From Mucor racemosus (Eukaryota; Mucoromycota; Mucoromycetes; Mucorales; Mucoraceae): DNA of 64,000 nucleotides. The DNA lies in contig JAPEHQ010000008.1 of the NCBI GenBank assembly GCA_027405735.1, positions 2,170,001 through 2,234,000 on the forward strand. The letters are read 5' to 3'. Positions within the stretch are counted from its first letter, which is position 1. Every line of letters begins with the position of its first letter. The translations under genes were made by a program, and so were the position numbers. A model generated the notes under the pieces. That model was given only the letters and a program-made list of their open reading frames with translations, was not told the DNA's origin and ran no database searches. Shown piece by piece: positions 58,391 to 64,000 of the stretch.

Positions 58391-59145
58391 CAAGGGGAAA
58401 ATCGAGGCTAGAAACGAGGGCATTCCTTTGTACGCATTTTAGAGGATATCTCCACGAAAAATCAATATTTTTAAAATAACTAAATTGGATCAGAAAGAGC
58501 TCAATGGGATTAATTAGATGAATATATATAAAAAAAAATGCTGTTCAATTTAAAGGATATTTTGAAATCTACTACAAAAAAAGTCAAAAAAATGAAAAAA
58601 AAAATAAAAGTGCCCAGAATTTTTTTATATTGAAATATGTTATAGAGCGCTTTAAGACAGGCAAGTTTGATCATTAAAAAATGTTAGTATAGCTTAATGT
58701 TTCGTAGAGGTATGAAGGCTCAAAGTTTTCAATTTTTTTTTGCAGTGGAATACGGGTAAAAATCTGAAACATTAGCATTGAAGAAATTATACCAACTGCA
58801 GAAAATAGGATATTCCTTGAAATGCATTTTTGAATTAAAGGTGAACATCTCAGGTACATAGCCATACAATTTTTTCTTGGTCTTATTTATTGGAAAAAAA
58901 AGCTGAACAGAGATGAAAAGTCAGACCCACTTTTAAATAAAAGCAGCGAATTTACACGTTTTTGAATCTTTTGTGAAATATAAAATAAATTTAGGAATAT
59001 GTAGCATAATACAATCAAATTATATCTATTCAGTAGTGTGTAAGGTACATCCTAAAAAGCATTTAATATAAGGTTGGTTATAGAAAAGAGAGCACTTACC
59101 GATTTTGAAGATTGAAAAAATTATGAAATTAAAGTATCGAAATCC
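58391..59145 (+). repeat. R1 dispersed repeat, copy D (5' truncated)
   Basis: Begins within R1 at ACACAAGGGGAAAA (copy A position about 11448) and runs to the GATTTTGAAGATTG block and AAATCC at its end, as in copy A. Its sharp start coincides with the end of R2 copy 3, so one element was cut by the insertion or deletion of the other. Confidence 0.7.
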
Positions 59146-59470
59146 ATTTAAACTTATGGATTGCAACTTTTCCCGAAAGCATCACATTAAATCAATAGTT
59201 CGTCAATTATAGGGTGAAACAAAACAAAGCAAGATGTAATTTTATATATAAAGTATATATAGTGTTTTTATTGATTAACTAGAAATAATTATAAGAAAAT
59301 ATTTTTTATTTTTAGAAGATGTTTCTAAAAGAAACAAATTCAATAAAAAGCTCAATCTTAGTACATTGAAGCAGCAAAGGCTATCCTGGTTCAACATTAA
59401 TAATCATTTACTATATGCCTCAATTAATTTTTTTTAATATAAATGTACTATTATATACAATATATTATGT
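59146..59470. other. gene-free 3' flank of the STB6-like gene
   Basis: AT-rich; nothing recognised apart from probable 3' UTR sequence near the stop at 59471. Confidence 0.4.
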
Positions 59471-62383
59471 TCAAGAAGATTGGGTAGATGAAGCTTCTTC
59501 AATTTGTTGGTTGTTTTGAGATTTATCTGGTACATCCGACAACCAAGAAACCCATTGACGAATTTTGATCCAATAATGATTAAAATAATTTCCAATAATC
59601 AACATGGTTGTAATTGATTGCTGAGAATCATCCATCTTTCGTTCCAACAACCCTACTTTGCCATAAAAGGTGCCTACATTATCCTCAATGTCCTTGAGCT
59701 TATCGTTCAACACCTTTAGCTCATAATGTAATTTAGCGCTATTATCTTCCACATCTTTTAAACGTCTTTCTGTTTCATTTTGTTCGTCCATCACATGGCG
59801 TGAATCCTTTTGAATCACATCGAATTCCAAAGAACGTTTTTCATAAGTTTCTTTGAGATGAGCCGCGGTTCTTTCATACATGTTAGCCATAGTTTTGATC
59901 TCTTCGTAGGTGCGTTGTAAAGATCTTTGCTTTTGACAGAGACGTTCATATGTCATGTACGTTTGTACGTTCATTTTTGCTACAGGTCGTATGTTTATCT
60001 CTTGTGGATCAGCTAAATTTACTGCTATTGATGTTGATGCCACTGCTGCTGATAAAGATGTCATTGTTTCAGCATCTTTAGATGTACTCGGCAATGCCGA
60101 TGTTGTTTGTGATCGACGGTGATATCGGTTCAATGATTGTTTCATGGGCATATAAGCACCAAATGCAGTTCTTAAAGACTGCAATTTGTTTTTTTCTTTC
60201 AATGCATTCATAAATACTGTATCTAAAAGTATACTATCAGATGCAGAACGTGCATGTCGTATTGTAGAAAGCTTTGCTTGATTACTAGGCACAATGTAAG
60301 GGATAAAATCACCTTCCTCTTTTGTTTTTTGTTTGATGCTTGCAGAAGAAGACGGTGTAGTTGATCTCGGTGTAGAAGTTGTAGTTGTGTCAGTTGATTT
60401 AGAAATGCGTAATTTAGGTACAGATGGTGTATGTGAAGATGGTGAGATTACGGTGGCAGTAGATGCAGATGATTGAGGTACATATTGTAAGTAAGAAGGT
60501 ATATCTTGATCTAGATGATCTGGTGATATTACTCGCTTTATATCGCCATTAGGTATTTCGTCTGTACTGACATTGGCAGGAGTAGTAGAAGTTGTATTAG
60601 CAGTAGAAGTTGTAGGCGTATTATTATTATTAGTAAAAGTAGTAACAGTATTAGTATTATTATTATTAATTGTATTAGTTGGAGTATTGGTATAAGTGAC
60701 AGGAGGTGTATTCGTAGGTGGTGTAGATGTTTGTATAGATAAAGGCGACGGTTTTCTTGCTGGAGTAGCTATACGAGAAGCTAGAATGAATTCTTCTTCC
60801 TGTTGTTGAGGTGAAGCATTGCTACTGTTTGTACTAGAAACATGGCTTAAATTTGTATTGGTTTCAATCTTTGATTGATTCAATGGCGAGGAAGATAAAA
60901 TGATACTATCATTGAATTGAGATGATGAGGAAGGTGATGCTGTTGCCGTAGTCGGAGATTTGTTAATGTTTTCTCTTTTGTTATTATCAGTTGTTGTATT
61001 AATCCAAGGTATTGAACCTGCAACTCGGCTGAGCATATCAACAGCAGCACCACCAGTTCTAGTAGTGCGTTTAAGCTTGTGCATCAATTCGCTTGGTTGT
61101 TGATCTGTGGAACCATTGGCGTTATTATTATGCAACATACTGCCTTTAAGTTTGGGTCTCCAGATGGCTCTTAAACTTTCAATAGTCGCATGATGTCGAA
61201 ATACTTCTGGATCAGAAGTTTCATTGAATAATGGTGAATTTGTTATACCAGAAATATCATCTAATTTGGATTTAATCACTTTTCTCACTTTAAGTTGACT
61301 AAATGCATGTTCGTTTAATTTTCCCAATGTCTCTAAATCGATGAATTTTGTTACTTTAATATTTTTATATCGTTGATAATCGCCAATATCGAATCGAAAT
61401 GCATCGTATTCTACAAATGGATCTTTAAGAGTAGTGAAATTATAATCTTGTAACTTGTTTCGACACATGAGCAATTTAGATATAATGGCTGCTACTAAAT
61501 GTGGTTCCATCCAAGATTCTTTTAAAGTAAACTATGATTTAAATCAAATCAAATGAATAAATGTTTTATACATGTATCTTCATCGAATCATACCTCTGTT
61601 GTTTTGATAGGATCGTATTTCGTATAAAATTTCCATAAAGCGTTTGTTGTTTCATTACATATTAAGCCGTCGATATAATCTTTATCCAAAAGTTTAAACA
61701 GATATAATGCAATTTGAACCATGGATACAAGATTAATTACTGCATCTTGGAAATTTACTGTATCAGCAATTTTGTATAATGATCGAAACTTGTCTTCTGA
61801 AGCAGGATTTGGTGGTCGAAGGTTCAATGAACTTCTACCAGTACAATTTGTTCTTCTTAAATTTATATTAACGTAGGCTTGATTCACCCATTTATCATAA
61901 TCTCCATCACGAATTAAAACCATATCCATATCAAATGGTAATTCGCCTGGATTTGTAAGTAAAATTTCGCCCAATGGTGTTGGTTTTGATTTCAAATGTG
62001 CTCCAACGTTTAAGAATGTTTGAATTTGAGGGCGTGGATGTTGTAATTCAGCTGTTGAAATTGCTATGACGGCAACTTGTATCTATGGCAACGAAAGATA
62101 AATAATTTAGTTACTATGATACATATAAAACATACAATGTGATTTTCATCGCCGGTAAAGACTTTGACTACATTAGAAGCTACATTACGATCGCAAACCC
62201 TTATAATACATTGTTAAGCATATACGATAAACAAGTAGAATAATTCAGTTACCATTGCTCAACTATATATATTTGATATCCTCTTAATTCTTGTTGTTCT
62301 TCTATCACACTTAGACCACATGTTGCAGCCATTTGAAGAGCTCTTTTCCTTTCTGCAAATACAAACCTTTTCTTTTCGGCCAT
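59471..62383 (-). CDS. STB6-like protein (Sin3-binding family N-terminal domain)
   Basis: Fungal protein with the STB6-type N-terminal region; yeast Stb6 and Stb2 were found as Sin3-binding proteins, and the molecular role is poorly known. Inferred exons 62383-62253, 62199-62136, 62082-61594 and 61531-59471 give 914 residues. Seen: start AERKRALQMAATCGLSVIEE, then GYQIYIVEQWVCDRNVASNV and VKVFTGDENH, AVIAISTAELQHPRPQIQTF, and LGEILLTNPGELPFDMDMVL...DGDYDKW, all typical of the domain (about residues 1-330). A long Ser/Thr/Asn-rich disordered stretch (about 380-740) with triplet-repeat expansions follows, then a coiled coil (about 760-880, RLCQKQRSLQRTYEEIKTM onward) and a conserved-looking end (NHYWIKIRQWVSWLSD). 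Nuclear location is an inference from Stb6. Confidence 0.82.
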
Positions 62384-62547
62384 ATTATTATTACACAAAA
62401 TAGAACAAGAATAACAAGCAGAAGAGGGGAAAACGTATTGTGGGATTTAAATAAAACAAACTGTTCATTTTTATTAGTAAATGGTTGCTGTTCACAAACT
62501 GTCACGCGCAAACAAACGGTATAAAATGGATGATTTCATGTGATGTT

Positions 62548-64000
62548 TTAAGGTGAAGAAGTAACTCTTACAATAAATCTACTAATAGCAGCAGCTATAA
62601 AAGCCATTAAACCACCAAATACAAGCACAGGTGTAACACTTGATAAGCTTTTGCCCTCTCCTTCTTTGATTGCATCTGCTGCAGCAAAGATAAATGATGA
62701 TACAATTGCTACTGCAAATTGAGGAAATACAATATACATGTTATGTACACCCAATATCATACCAGCATCAAATTCATCTTGTACAAGTCCTTCTTCTTCT
62801 TCTTCTTCATGAGTACTGCTTGATGGTGCTGATGTAATTAGTTGCTGTCTCTTTTCATCTTCATAACTGACGAATTCACCCACAAGTGAAAATGGAATCC
62901 AAAGCACAATTGCCCAAGGAATACCCATAATTGCTAAAATTACAGTGGCAGCTGTTACAGTTTTTACAAACAAAGATGCCATTAAAGCAACACCAACAGT
63001 AATATGCGATAAAGTATAAATGTTGAGCAATGAGAATATTTTGACATGACTGAATCTTGTTGCAATAGCAGGTATAATTAACCCAGCAATGACAGAAACC
63101 ACTGAATAGCATAGTAAGGCAAATGAACCAGCTCTAGTTCCCTGTGCCCAATCAAGTGGTGTATCAGGTGTAGCAGGTGGATGTGTAGCAAAGTAGATAT
63201 CAGACACCCATTGAGTGCTATAAAATAAAAACGGGAACCAACCCATCCAAGCAAAAAATTGCGTATTACACAATGATTGAATTGGTCTCGGTAAAAATCT
63301 GAATGCTCTCCAAATGTAGTAGAATGTGCTATACCAAGGTTGATTCAAATCTGTGTCCTCCTTCTTTTCAACCACCTTTTCTTTTGTTGTAAAGCATGTG
63401 ATTGCCAATGTAATTACAAATACAACAATGGATACCATGCAAAATACTTTAACTTGAGAATCACCCAACCAAGGCAAATATTTAACTAGATCAACAAATC
63501 CAACAAAATAGCCAATAACCATTGCAGTATTGCTCATTCTTGCGCTCCAAGCATTTGCAATATCTTGTTGCCAAAGAGGAGGTACATCCAAAATTAAAGC
63601 ACGGCAAATAGCTTGTACAGCATTTAATGTAAAATCCAAAAAATAGAATGAAGCAACAGCGACTATAATGGCATTGGTGTGTGCTGCATTATCTACATTA
63701 TTTTGATTTGATGCAATTGTTGCAAACCAATAGCCAATTTCTCTTGCATAAGCAACACCGACCATCGAAAGACATGTCAATAAACCTGAAACAATAATAA
63801 AAGGCCTCCTTTTTCCTAAGTTTGATGTACATTTATCACTAAATGCACCGATCAAAGGTTGAACTAATAAACCGGATAATGGACCTGCTAACCAAACTAA
63901 TGCTGTCAATTCTTTTGATAGATCGAGCGATAAAAGATAAGGCGTTCCGTATCTAAATGTACGTTTAAAACGTTGATTTGCATAACTTACATTTTACATG
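62548..64000 (-). CDS. SUT1-like sugar transporter (GPH/MFS family), 5' end outside window
   Basis: Plasma-membrane H+/alpha-glucoside symporter resembling S. pombe Sut1 and plant sucrose transporters. Coding sequence from 63952 to the stop at 62548 gives 468 codons plus one split codon; an acceptor (TTTAG) at 63953-63954 shows that at least one upstream exon continues beyond the window. Seen: YGTPYLLSLDLSKELTALVW, LAGPLSGLLVQPLIGAFSDK with GKRRPFIIV (the family's RRPFI signature), WSARMSNTAMVIGYFVG, a central loop, AWMGWFPFLFYSTQW, and further membrane segments up to RFIVRVTSSP. An acidic EEEEEE loop lies near residue 350. It is 165 bases downstream of the STB6-like start on the same strand. 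Confidence 0.88.

Overview
The window is nuclear DNA of a fungus. It is AT-rich, with short GT-AG introns (mostly 40-75 nt) and compact genes separated by repeat-rich gaps. Git1-type permease, Kre9/Knh-type wall protein, STB6 and SUT1-type transporter genes are fungal. A BTG/Tob gene, a KAT6-like MYST enzyme with a tandem PHD finger and a chromodomain-bearing Ty3/gypsy element suggest an early-diverging lineage, most likely Mucoromycota (Mucorales or a relative). The lineage is an inference from gene content, not from a phylogeny.

Layout. 0-10 kb: a MATE transporter (-), a seven-exon MYST histone acetyltransferase (+), a poorly resolved stretch with a small unknown gene, and a membrane-anchored NADH-cytochrome b5 reductase (+). 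10-16.4 kb: repeats only, namely two direct copies of a roughly 1.1 kb family (R1) flanking a foldback element with a tRNA-like core. 16.4-23.5 kb: three minus-strand genes (unknown protein with a PCNA-box-like N-terminus, the PEX5 import receptor, a Git1-like permease). 23.5-34.8 kb: repeats (R1, large family R2, a solo LTR, MITEs). 34.8-41.1 kb: small membrane protein, BTG/Tob, the RNase P/MRP subunit Rpp40, an HDEL-tailed protein disulfide isomerase and a Kre9/Knh-like secreted protein. 41.1-59.4 kb: a second R2 copy carrying a complete chromovirus (45269-51133), a large palindrome, tRNA-Ile(AAT), and an inverted third R2 copy that holds a dynein intermediate chain fragment split by a MITE. 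59.4-64 kb: an STB6-like gene and a SUT1-like sugar transporter running off the end.

The host genes are largely unrelated housekeeping genes and no operon-like grouping is seen. The most informative part is the repeat landscape. The three R2 copies act as filled and empty sites for each other: copy 1 has a solo LTR that copy 2 lacks, copy 2 has the chromovirus that copies 1 and 3 lack, and copy 3 has the captured gene fragment. A 486-bp palindrome-rich MITE with 9-bp target duplications occurs twice at full length and once shortened. Exon borders were inferred by eye from splice signals, reading frame and family similarity; the summed exons give an integral number of codons for every gene modelled in full.
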